Source: Patulibacter sp.
Lineage (GTDB): Bacteria > Actinomycetota > Thermoleophilia > Solirubrobacterales > Solirubrobacteraceae
DNA length: 19,165 nt
Assembly: GCA_031119595.1 (NCBI GenBank)
Contig: JAVHXX010000021.1
Location: forward strand, 1 to 19,165
Reading direction: 5' to 3'
The notes beneath the pieces are model-generated. The model saw nothing but the letters and a program-made list of their open reading frames with translations, searched no databases and was not told the DNA's origin. The position numbers were made by a program, and so were the translations under genes. Of the stretch, positions 1 to 6,937 are shown piece after piece; position 1 is the first letter of the stretch; each line of letters opens with the position of its first letter.

Positions 1-514
1 TCGCGTCGGCAGCGGACGCACGACCGTCGTGGATCTCCTCGGTCGCCGCGACGATGAGTGCCACGACCATGCCGTGGATCCACGGCGCGCCGAGCGGCCG
101 CAGCCGACCCGCCGCGAGCTGCGCCTCGATCCAGACGAGCAGCGGATCGGCGCGCGGCCGGCGACGGACCTCGTCGCCGACGGCCTGGTGCGCCGCGAGG
201 AACCGGTACTGGTCGGCGATCGCGAGCGTCGCCGTCGCCACGCGCGGCAGCACCTCTCGCGGCTCGTCGACCGCATCCAGGATGGCGCCCACGTCGACGA
301 CGGCCCGGTCGAACACCTGCTCGAACAGCGCCCGCACGAGCGCGTCGCGATTCGGGAAGTGGCGGTAGACCGTGGTGCGGCCGAGACCGGAGGCGTCCGC
401 GACCTCTCGCATCGACGCCTCGGGGTCGCGCGAGAACACGGCGAGGGCGGCGGCCAGCACGCCCTCGCGGTTGCGGGCGACGTCGGCCCGTGGCGCGCCT
501 TCCCGGGTGCTCAC
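1..514 (-). CDS. TetR-family transcriptional regulator (3' end cut by window edge)
   Basis: The reverse strand reads from a GTG at 514-512 (start MSTREGAPRADVARNREGVL) without a stop to base 1, giving 171 residues; the C-terminus lies outside the window. Residues about 15-60 form the TetR DNA-binding domain: AALAVFSRDP for helix 1, SMREVADASGLGRTTVYRHF as the helix-turn-helix with its TVYRHFPNRDAL signature, then a C-terminal region fitting the divergent ligand-binding domain. The GTG lies 4 nt after the stop of the antiporter gene, so the two are one transcript, and a GGCGG stretch inside the antiporter's last codons may serve as ribosome site. A repressor co-transcribed with the pump it controls, next to a palindrome at the pump promoter, fits negative autoregulation; the inducer cannot be read from the sequence. 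Family call firm; target inferred. Confidence 0.93.
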   Translation of the reverse strand, partial: MSTREGAPRADVARNREGVLAAALAVFSRDPEASMREVADASGLGRTTVYRHFPNRDALVRALFEQVFDRAVVDVGAILDAVDEPREVLPRVATATLAIADQYRFLAAHQAVGDEVRRRPRADPLLVWIEAQLAAGRLRPLGAPWIHGMVVALIVAATEEIHDGRASAADA

Positions 515-518
515 GCGT

Positions 519-2108
519 TCAGTGTGCCGCCTTTTCGTGCGCGTCGAGCTCGCGCCCCTGCGTGACGAGCAGCCCGAGCAGCGCACCGACGGCCGCCAGG
601 CCCGCGCCGACGTACATCGCCGTATGCAGTCCCTCGATGAACGAAGCCTGGGAGGCCGCCGTGACGGCCTTGGCGACCGACGCCGACATCTGGTCGGACA
701 CCGGCGCGATGCCCTGGCCGACGATCTCCTTGTTCGCCAGGATGCCCTGGGCGACATCGCTCGGGACGCCGGCCTTCGCGAGGTCACCGGCGAGCGACCC
801 GCCGACCGACGACACGATGATCGACCCGAACACGGCCGTGCCGAGCACGCCGCCGAGCTGGTTCGCCGTCGACTGCAGGCCACCGCCGACGCCGCCACGC
901 TCCACCGAGATGTTGCCGACGATCGCCTCCGTCGTGGAGACGATCACGAGGCCGAACGCCAGCCCGATCATCAGGAAGTAGGGCCACTGGCCGGAGTAGC
1001 CGGTGTCGACCTGGAGCCCGGACAGGCCGATAAAGGCGACGATCAGCAGCACCATGCCGAGGATCACCGGCGGCCGGGGCCCGAACTTCTCGGTGAGGAT
1101 GCCGCCGAGCGGTGCCGAGATCACGAACGTCGCGGTGAGCGGGAGCATCCGCACGCCGGTCTGGACCGGGCTGTAGCCGTGGGTGTTCTGGAGGTAGAGC
1201 CCGATGAAGAACAGGATCCCGAAGAGCGCGAGGAAACCGACGACCACGAGGACCGTGCCCGCGCTCACCGCCCGCGACTTGAAGACGTCGAGCGGGAGGA
1301 GCGGGTCCGCGGTCTTCTGCTCGCGCACCGCGAAGGCGGCGAGCACCAGCAGGCCGGCGACGCCGAAGGCGAGCACGTACAGCGAGCCCCAGCCCTTGTC
1401 CTGGGCCTTGATGATCGCCCAGATCACCATGAACAGCCCGCCGGCGAGCAGCACGAGGCCCGGTAGGTCGAAGCTGCCGGCGCGCTCGCTCTCCTTCGAC
1501 TCGGCGACGTACCGCAGCGTGAACAGCGCGGCGACGAGGCCGAGCGGGAGGTTGAGCAGGAAGATCGACTCCCACGAGACGTGCTCGACGAGCAGCCCGC
1601 CGATGATCGGACCGGACGCCACGGCGAGTGCCGAGGTCGCACCCCAGATGCCGACGGCCTGGTTGAGCTTGTCCTCCGGGAACGACGCACGCAGCAGCGC
1701 GAGGGTGTTCGGCATGAGCAGGGCGCCCGCAAAGCCCTGGAGGACGCGGAATCCGATGAGCATGCCGGTCGAGGTCGACAGTGCGCAGCCCAGCGAGAAC
1801 AGGGCGAACCCGATGATGCCCGCGATGAAGGCGATCTTCCGGCCGTAGCGATCGCCGAGCTTGCCGCCGAGGATCAAGAGCACCGCAAGCGCGAGCAGGT
1901 AGCCGTTGGTGATCCACTGCAGCCCGGCGAGCGAGGCGTGGAGGTCGCGCTGGATGGTCGGGTTGGCGACGCCGACGACGGTGCCGTCGAGGGCGACCAT
2001 CATCACGCCGAGCGACACGGCGATGAGGGTCATCCACGGATCGCCGCGTTTCGACGATCCCGCCGGACGCTCCGCCGTGGTTGGTTCGAGGGCCTCGGAA
2101 ACGCTCAC
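519..2108 (-). CDS. DHA2-family MFS drug/proton antiporter (EmrB/QacA type)
   Basis: The 529-residue product has the length and spacing of a 14-helix DHA2 efflux transporter of the inner membrane, which exchanges protons for hydrophobic or cationic drugs. A soluble N-terminus of about 25 residues is followed by helix 1 with the DHA2 motif LDGTVVGVANPTI (residues 40-52; most relatives have VNVALP), motif A GGKLGDRYGRKI (81-92) in the helix 2-3 loop, the RVLQGFAGALLMPN helix 4 region (121-134) and antiporter motif C GPIIGGLL (166-173) followed by SWESIF, where relatives usually have WRWIF. It starts at GTG 2108; no clear Shine-Dalgarno precedes it, but a TACCGT box lies 7 nt upstream, consistent with a leaderless mRNA. 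TetR follows 4 nt after the stop. The substrate is unknown; the export role is certain at family level. Confidence 0.95.
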   Translation of the reverse strand: MSVSEALEPTTAERPAGSSKRGDPWMTLIAVSLGVMMVALDGTVVGVANPTIQRDLHASLAGLQWITNGYLLALAVLLILGGKLGDRYGRKIAFIAGIIGFALFSLGCALSTSTGMLIGFRVLQGFAGALLMPNTLALLRASFPEDKLNQAVGIWGATSALAVASGPIIGGLLVEHVSWESIFLLNLPLGLVAALFTLRYVAESKESERAGSFDLPGLVLLAGGLFMVIWAIIKAQDKGWGSLYVLAFGVAGLLVLAAFAVREQKTADPLLPLDVFKSRAVSAGTVLVVVGFLALFGILFFIGLYLQNTHGYSPVQTGVRMLPLTATFVISAPLGGILTEKFGPRPPVILGMVLLIVAFIGLSGLQVDTGYSGQWPYFLMIGLAFGLVIVSTTEAIVGNISVERGGVGGGLQSTANQLGGVLGTAVFGSIIVSSVGGSLAGDLAKAGVPSDVAQGILANKEIVGQGIAPVSDQMSASVAKAVTAASQASFIEGLHTAMYVGAGLAAVGALLGLLVTQGRELDAHEKAAH

Positions 2109-2112
2109 CGCG

Positions 2113-2138
2113 AAAACGGTACGAGCTTGTTCCGTTTT
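2113..2138 (-). promoter_or_regulatory. TetR operator candidate overlapping the antiporter -10 box
   Basis: This 26-bp sequence is a near-perfect palindrome: outer arms AAAACGG and CCGTTTT match over 7 bp, the centre is AGCT, and 22 of 26 bases are symmetric. On the minus strand the hexamer TACCGT (2121-2116) lies within one arm, 7 nt before the GTG at 2108, the spacing of a -10 box on a leaderless transcript. No good -35 is visible. A TetR dimer here would cover the -10. AT-rich arms stand out in otherwise very GC-rich DNA. Binding by the neighbouring TetR is inferred from position. Confidence 0.7.
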
Positions 2139-2174
2139 TATTCTGTGTGGGTCGGCACAGAGGCCGCAGCCCGG

Positions 2175-2540
2175 TCAGCGACCCGTGGCGGCGGCGCCCT
2201 CGAGCCGCGCGCGGATCGTCGACGCTGCCGCGTCCGCGCCGGGCTGACTCACGAGCAGCTCGGTGAAATGCCCGCCACTGACGGTGACCTTCAACCCTGG
2301 CTGGCCACGGCGCACCGCCGCGAGCGTGGTGTGGCCGGGCCGGCGCCACGTGCCGAGCTTGAGGTTCGGCAGGCCGGTGCCGGCCTTCAGGCCATGCACC
2401 TCCGTGATCGGATCCGGCAAGGCCTCCACGCCCGCCACGTTCTCGAGCGGCACGTCGGTCTCGTGGAGGAGCCCGAAGACGCGCTCCCAGCGCGTGAGCC
2501 CCACGTGCAGATGGTCACCGCGGATCGTGATCTCGGCCAT
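2175..2540 (-). CDS. PH-domain-like small protein of unknown function (actinobacterial type)
   Basis: This 121-residue soluble protein begins MAEITIRGDHLHVGLTRWER and has no signal peptide or membrane segment. Its pattern, a short strand, a hydrophobic helix, VPLENVAGVEALPDP, then HGLKAGTGLPNLKLGTWRR and a closing VTVSGGHFTELLVSQPG strand-helix unit, resembles small actinobacterial PH-like proteins annotated as hypothetical. The GTGLPN turn is the most recognisable piece. It starts at ATG 2540 behind CGGAG; a weak TAGAAC box sits 6 nt before the ATG. It lies on the same strand as the antiporter, 66 nt upstream of that start, but the operator and -10 in between make separate transcription likely. 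Role unknown; family resemblance is from memory and moderate. Confidence 0.75.
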   Translation of the reverse strand: MAEITIRGDHLHVGLTRWERVFGLLHETDVPLENVAGVEALPDPITEVHGLKAGTGLPNLKLGTWRRPGHTTLAAVRRGQPGLKVTVSGGHFTELLVSQPGADAAASTIRARLEGAAATGR

Positions 2541-2555
2541 GGCTCCGTTCTACTG

Positions 2556-2580
2556 CCGGCGCCGGACCGGATGGCGCCGG
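2556..2580 (-). terminator. GC-rich hairpin behind the phosphatase gene
   Basis: Perfect 8-bp arms CCGGCGCC and GGCGCCGG enclose a 9-nt loop, about 60 nt beyond the phosphatase stop and just upstream of the PH-like gene. There is no T-tract, so it could be a Rho-assisted or structure-only terminator, or a chance hairpin in GC-rich DNA. Confidence 0.3.
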
Positions 2581-2641
2581 GCGGCCCGCCGTCCCCCGAC
2601 GACCGTGGGCGCGGAGGACTCGGCGGACGGGCCCGGGCCGC

Positions 2642-3616
2642 TCAGGCGACGAGGTCGATGACCGCGCCGTCGACCGGCTCGGCGCCCGCGGCGACGAGCG
2701 GCCAGAGCGGCTCCGTGAGGCCGTCGGGCGTGACGAGAACACCATCGGGGACGTCCCCGATCGCCGGGAGGTACCGCACGGTGAGGCCGACCTGTTCGCA
2801 GAGGAGCGCGCCGGCGGCGATGTCCCACGGGCGCACCGTGCGCTCGTAGTAGGCGTCGAGGCGACCGGCGGCCGTCCAGCAGAGGTCGAGCGCAGCGGCC
2901 CCGGTGCGGCGGACGTCGCGGACGATGTCGATGTAGTCGGCGATCACCTGCGCCTGGTGCTTGCGCACCGCTGGGCTGTAGGCGAACCCGGTCCCGATGA
3001 GCGCGGTCGAGAGCTCGGCGGGGCGCGCCGCGGCATCCTGGAGCGGATTCACGGCACCGTGGCGGTCGACGAGGAAGGCCAGGCCGCCGCGGCCGGCGAT
3101 CCAGGTCTCGCGCGCGAGCGGGTCGACGACGACGCCGGCGATCACGCCCTCGGCGTCGCGCACGGCCACCGACACGCACCACGAACGCAGACCGAAGAGG
3201 TAGTTCGTGGTGCCGTCGAGGGGATCACAGATCCACACGAAGGCGTCCTCCGCGGCCTCCCGCGCCGCCTGCACGGCGGCCAGGCCGTAGACCTGCCCGT
3301 CGCTGCCGGCCTCGTTGGCGGAGATCGGGGTGCCGTCGGCGCGGGCGAGGCCTCCCTCCTCCCCCAGGACGATGTCCTGCGGTCGGCGCTCTGCGATCAC
3401 GGCACGGATCGCGGCCTCGGAGGCGAGGTCGGCCTCGGAGACCATGTCCGTGCCGGTCGACTTCGTGACGCTCTCGGAAAGCTTCCCGAAGTACTTCAGG
3501 AGCACCTTGGCGCCGGCCTCGGCGGCGTCGCGGGCGACCTCGAGCAGGATGCTCTCGACCGCGGGCTGGACGCCCGGCGCGGAGAGCGGCGCAGCACTGT
3601 CGACGGACTCGCTCAT
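2642..3616 (-). CDS. Inositol monophosphatase family phosphatase
   Basis: The 324-residue protein belongs to the Mg2+-dependent, Li+-sensitive phosphatase family (inositol-1-phosphatase, SuhB, histidinol phosphatase, CysQ). Visible metal-site motifs are the GEEGG acidic pair (E86, E87), DPLDGTTNYLFGL at 131-143 (D131, D134, T136) and the C-terminal WDIAAGALL (264-272, with D265). GTDMVSEADLASEAAI (55-70) is the usual N-terminal motif. About 35 residues separate GEEG from WICDPLDG, clearly longer than the roughly 10 seen in SuhB-like members, so there is an insertion at about 91-123 beside the active site. The ATG at 3616 overlaps the amidase stop as ATGA and is preceded by GGAAAGG, so this start is preferred over upstream in-frame codons. 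Substrate undetermined; inositol phosphate or histidinol phosphate are the common possibilities. Confidence 0.92.
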   Translation of the reverse strand: MSESVDSAAPLSAPGVQPAVESILLEVARDAAEAGAKVLLKYFGKLSESVTKSTGTDMVSEADLASEAAIRAVIAERRPQDIVLGEEGGLARADGTPISANEAGSDGQVYGLAAVQAAREAAEDAFVWICDPLDGTTNYLFGLRSWCVSVAVRDAEGVIAGVVVDPLARETWIAGRGGLAFLVDRHGAVNPLQDAAARPAELSTALIGTGFAYSPAVRKHQAQVIADYIDIVRDVRRTGAAALDLCWTAAGRLDAYYERTVRPWDIAAGALLCEQVGLTVRYLPAIGDVPDGVLVTPDGLTEPLWPLVAAGAEPVDGAVIDLVA

Positions 3617-5022
3617 GCGACGGCCTTTCCGAGTTCCCAGGGGCGCTCGCGCTCGAGCTGGGCCGCGAGCTGCAGCAGCAGACGCTCCTGGCCGGGGCGG
3701 GCGGTGAGGAGGATCGCGACGGGCAGGCCGTCCGCGTCGAGCCCGGCAGGCACGGAGATCCCGCACCATCCGAGGAGGTTCCAGACGTTCAGGAACGACA
3801 CCCGCTGTGCGGACTTCAGCGCGATCGCGATCCCGGACCTCCCGTCGTTCTCACCGATCTTCGGTGGCGGCACCGGCATGGCCGGCGTGAGGAGCACGTC
3901 GAAGCCCTTCAGCGACGCCGCGACCGCGGCCTGCTCGGCGCTGGTGTCGTTCGCCCAGCCCACGAACCGGCGCAGCGGCCGACCGAGCTTCGCGAGCGTG
4001 CGGACCTGTTTCGACGCGGCCGAGGGCTGGTCGGTCTCGGCGAGCTCCTTGCCGAGCTCGGTGAGGTACCGGACGGAGAACTTCGGGCCGGCGGTGCCGA
4101 ATTTCACCCGCACCGGCTCGACGTCGTGGCCGATCTGGCTCAGGAGCGTCGCGGTGAGATCGGCGGCGCGCGTCCATTGGGGCGCGATCCGGCCGCCCTG
4201 CGGCACGGGCTTGTCGGCCATGCGATCGAAGCTCAGGCCGATCCTGAGCGGCCCAAGCTCCTCGGTGATCGCGGCGGCGAGGTGCTGCGGCTCGCTGAGG
4301 AGCACGTCGTAGAGCAGGGCGACGTCGGCGATGGAGCGCCCGAAGCCGCCGCGCACGGCGAGGCCGCCCCACCCCGGCGGAAGGTCGCCCTCCGTGATCG
4401 AACCGGGGGTCGGGAAGAGGCCGGGCAGGCCGCACCAGGCGCCCGGGCCGCGGATCGAGCCGCCGCCGTCACCGCCGATCGCGAGCGGCACGAGGCCTGC
4501 GGCGACCGCCGCCGCGGACCCGCCGCTCGAGCCGCCGGGCGTGCGGGTCGGGTCCCACGGGTTGCGGGTCGCGCCGCCGAGCTCGGTCTCCGTGAAGGGG
4601 AACAGGCAGAACTCGGGCGTGCGCGTGGCGCCGACGATCACGGCCCCGGCGGCACGCAGCAGGGTCACGACCTCGTGGTCGGCGGGCTCCGCGTGCGTGA
4701 TGGCCTTGCTGCCGTGGGTGACGACGTCGCCGGCGGTGGCCATGTCGTCCTTGAGGGCGACCGGCACGCCGGCGAGCGGCAGGTACTCGCCCGCGGCGAC
4801 CCGCGACGCGACGGCGTCGGCCTCGGCGAGCGCGGCCTCGTGACGGATCCGGATGAAGGCGTTCAGGACCGGTTCGGCGGCGTCGATGCGGGCGAGCGCC
4901 GCAGCGGCGACGTCGCGCGGGTCGAGGTCGCCGGACCGCACGCGTGCGGCGACCGCCGTCGCACTCGCCCAGCGCAGCTCCTCGATCAGTGGCGTGAACG
5001 TCCCGGCGGCGGTGTCGGTCAC
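3613..5022 (-). CDS. Amidase-signature family amidohydrolase
   Basis: The 469-residue protein is a Ser-cisSer-Lys amidohydrolase, which hydrolyses carboxylic amides. The triad reads directly: K91 in PVALKDD, cis-Ser S165 in TPGGSSGGSAAA and nucleophile S189 in GDGGGSIRGPGAWCG, with the 24-residue S-S spacing seen in FAAH. The signature is slightly unusual: relatives mostly have GTDTGGSIR and GLKPT, here GGDGGGSIR and GLFPT. The C-terminus has the family ending (FLNVWNLLGWCGISVPAGLD, then DGLPVAILL). No GatB or GatC lies nearby, so a role in tRNA amidation is unlikely and a stand-alone amidase is favoured. The start is placed at GTG 5022 because homology begins there (MTDTAAGTFTPLIEEL) and a micro-ORF ends exactly over it. 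It is coupled to the downstream phosphatase by ATGA. Substrate unknown. Confidence 0.92.
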   Translation of the reverse strand: MTDTAAGTFTPLIEELRWASATAVAARVRSGDLDPRDVAAAALARIDAAEPVLNAFIRIRHEAALAEADAVASRVAAGEYLPLAGVPVALKDDMATAGDVVTHGSKAITHAEPADHEVVTLLRAAGAVIVGATRTPEFCLFPFTETELGGATRNPWDPTRTPGGSSGGSAAAVAAGLVPLAIGGDGGGSIRGPGAWCGLPGLFPTPGSITEGDLPPGWGGLAVRGGFGRSIADVALLYDVLLSEPQHLAAAITEELGPLRIGLSFDRMADKPVPQGGRIAPQWTRAADLTATLLSQIGHDVEPVRVKFGTAGPKFSVRYLTELGKELAETDQPSAASKQVRTLAKLGRPLRRFVGWANDTSAEQAAVAASLKGFDVLLTPAMPVPPPKIGENDGRSGIAIALKSAQRVSFLNVWNLLGWCGISVPAGLDADGLPVAILLTARPGQERLLLQLAAQLERERPWELGKAVA

Positions 5023-5048
5023 GGGCGTGCGGCGGGAGTCGCGGGCAT
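5019..5048 (-). other. Possible leaderless 9-codon leader ORF coupled to the amidase
   Basis: On the minus strand ATG 5048 opens MPATPAARP, and its TGA (5021-5019) overlaps the amidase GTG (5022-5020) as GTGA. The ATG sits 7 nt after a TACAGT box. It could deliver ribosomes to a start codon with no Shine-Dalgarno. It is very short, so chance is possible. Confidence 0.3.
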
Positions 5049-5055
5049 GCGGTCG

Positions 5056-5061
5056 ACTGTA
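5056..5061 (-). promoter_or_regulatory. -10 box (TACAGT) for the amidase-phosphatase operon
   Basis: TACAGT fits the TANNNT consensus and lies 7 nt before ATG 5048, the same geometry as three other boxes in this window. No convincing -35 is seen 17-18 nt upstream. A 7-bp inverted repeat (CGTCTCG 5070-5076, CGAGACG 5099-5105, 22-nt spacer) lies just upstream and might be a regulator site. Confidence 0.4.
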
Positions 5062-5288
5062 CCGCCGACCGTCTCGGGCCTTCCCACGCGCCCCCGCGCG
5101 AGACGCGACGCCCGCCGCGGGCCGCAGGCCGAGCGCCGGAACGGGCCACCCGGTCCCGGGCATTCGGCCCACGCGAGCGGAACGTCTGGGCTCTCCGGCC
5201 GTGGACGCGCCGCATACGGTCCGACACCGGTCCACATACCGCGCTCATGCTTCACGGCCAATACACCGGAGGCCGACACGTTTGACGA

Positions 5289-6935
5289 GTGCCCGTGACC
5301 GCAACGAAGTCGAAGACCAGCGCCGCCAAGGCCAAAGCCCGCGCGAAGGCGAAGGCCAAGAAGCTGCCCGTCTGCACGGCCAAGGACCTCAAGACGAAGA
5401 AGGCCAAGCGCCGCAAGTGCCGGGTCGTCACGAAGACGACGAAGCCGGCGACGAAGGCCGCTGCCGTCACCAAGACCCCGATCGGCACGCATCCGTCGTC
5501 GCCGACCGGCCCGGCCGCCGCCCCGCCCGCGACCTCCGGCGACCCGACCGCGTGGACCCCGCTCCCCGGCGTCGCCGACCAGCGCACGGACGGCCTCCGC
5601 ACCTACACCGGCGCCTTCGGCACCGACCAGGCCACGCGCCTCCTCTTCCGCGCCGGCTTCGGCCCGCTCCCCGGTCAGGCCGAGGCGTTCGCCGCCCTCG
5701 GGGTCGCCGCCGCCGTCGACCGCCTCGTGAACCCCGGCCCGGCGCAGCTGGTCGGGCCCGCGCCGTCCGGCGACTTTCTCGTCGGCGGGCAGTTCGCCCC
5801 GGCCGACAAGTGGGGTCACGGCCATCTCCAGTGGCTCGACCGCATCGCACGCTCCACCGACCAGCTCGGCGAGCGCATGACGCTCGTGATGCATGACTGG
5901 ATCGCGATGAGCGCGGAGAAGATCTCCGGTGACCAGATGATCGCGTCGATCGGCAAGCTGCGGAACGGCTGGCGTGGCTCCTTCCGCCAGCTCATGCAGT
6001 CGATGACGATCGACCCCGGCATGCTCGTCTGGCTCGACGGCCTCGACTCCGAGTCGAGCGACCCGAACGAGAACTACGGGCGCGAGCTCATGGAGATGTT
6101 CACGCTCGGTGCCGACCGCGGCGCGTACACCGAGGACGACATCCGCGAGAACGCCCGTGCCCTCACGGGCTGGGTCGCCGACTGGAGCGAGGCGCGCGGG
6201 CTCTACAACTTCCGCTTCTGGCCCGACCGCTGGGACCAGACCGTGAAGGTCCTCTTCGGCGGCACCACCTACGAGCGACGCGGCAACTTCAAGTACAACG
6301 ACGTCGTCGACGCGTGCATCGACCACCCGCTGCACCCGTCGTTCGTGGCGCTGAAACTCTGGTCGGCGTTCATCCCGACCCCGCCGACCCAGCAGACGCT
6401 CGACGAGCTCTGCGCGCTGTACCGCAGCAGCGGCGAGCAGCTCCTGCCGCTCGTCCAGGCGATCCTCCTGCACCCGGACCTCTACACGGGCCCGTCGATG
6501 ACGAAGTCGCCGGTGACCTACGCCGGCGGCCTGCTGCGCAGCAAACGCGCGGGCATCGACACGGACGCGTGGACGTGGGTCTGCGACATGATGGGCCAGT
6601 TCCTCTGGTACCCGCCGAACGTCTCCGGGTGGAACGAGCGCGCGTGGCTCAACACGACCACGTACGAGGGCCGCTGGTACGCGGCGCAGTACTTCGTCAA
6701 CGACGGTGACGTCCCCACGTACGAGGGCAGCACCGAGACCCCACAGCAGGCCGTCGACGCGGCCCTCGCCTTCTGGGGCACCCCCGTCCTCTCCTCCGAC
6801 CACCGGGCGATGCTCCTGCAGCACGCGACCGATGCCATGAAGACCAACCTCTGGTCCGATGCCGCCCGGCGCACGCTGCGGCAGCAGACGCTCCGGATGC
6901 TCGTCGTGGCCGCCCCCGACTTCCAGGTGAGCTGA
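5289..6935 (+). CDS. DUF1800 family protein, copy 1, with Lys-rich Cys-flanked N-terminus
   Basis: The 548-residue protein has a DUF1800 domain over about 110-545; motifs are ATRLLFRAGFGPLPGQAEAF, NENYGRELMEMFTLG, DHPLHPSFVALKLW and YPPNVSGWNERAWLN. The biochemical role of DUF1800 is not established; it commonly sits beside DUF1501, as here. The first 50 residues are extremely basic (AKAKARAKAKAKKLPVC) and hold C29 and C44 around DLKTKKAKRRK. There is no hydrophobic signal segment, so export, if any, would need a partner. An in-frame stop at 5283 makes GTG 5289 the earliest start (5295 is the alternative); GGAGG at 5268-5272 is 16 nt away, unusually far. The next gene starts 2 nt after the stop. 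It is closely similar along its full length to the second copy at 8438. Confidence 0.93.
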   Translation: MPVTATKSKTSAAKAKARAKAKAKKLPVCTAKDLKTKKAKRRKCRVVTKTTKPATKAAAVTKTPIGTHPSSPTGPAAAPPATSGDPTAWTPLPGVADQRTDGLRTYTGAFGTDQATRLLFRAGFGPLPGQAEAFAALGVAAAVDRLVNPGPAQLVGPAPSGDFLVGGQFAPADKWGHGHLQWLDRIARSTDQLGERMTLVMHDWIAMSAEKISGDQMIASIGKLRNGWRGSFRQLMQSMTIDPGMLVWLDGLDSESSDPNENYGRELMEMFTLGADRGAYTEDDIRENARALTGWVADWSEARGLYNFRFWPDRWDQTVKVLFGGTTYERRGNFKYNDVVDACIDHPLHPSFVALKLWSAFIPTPPTQQTLDELCALYRSSGEQLLPLVQAILLHPDLYTGPSMTKSPVTYAGGLLRSKRAGIDTDAWTWVCDMMGQFLWYPPNVSGWNERAWLNTTTYEGRWYAAQYFVNDGDVPTYEGSTETPQQAVDAALAFWGTPVLSSDHRAMLLQHATDAMKTNLWSDAARRTLRQQTLRMLVVAAPDFQVS

Positions 6936-6937
6936 CC

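Noticed and set aside
372..1466. Plus-strand frame of 364 codons opposite TetR and the antiporter
   Set aside because: His/Asp/Arg-rich low-complexity translation lying antisense to a clear MFS transporter.
5215..5220. TACGGT as a -10 box for the DUF1800 operon
   Set aside because: It fits TANNNT, but there is no -35 and no start codon at leaderless distance; too weak to list as a promoter.
5019..6824. 601-codon minus-strand frame antisense to DUF1800 copy 1
   Set aside because: Shadow frame; only its last nine codons, as an independent ATG, were considered as a leader ORF.
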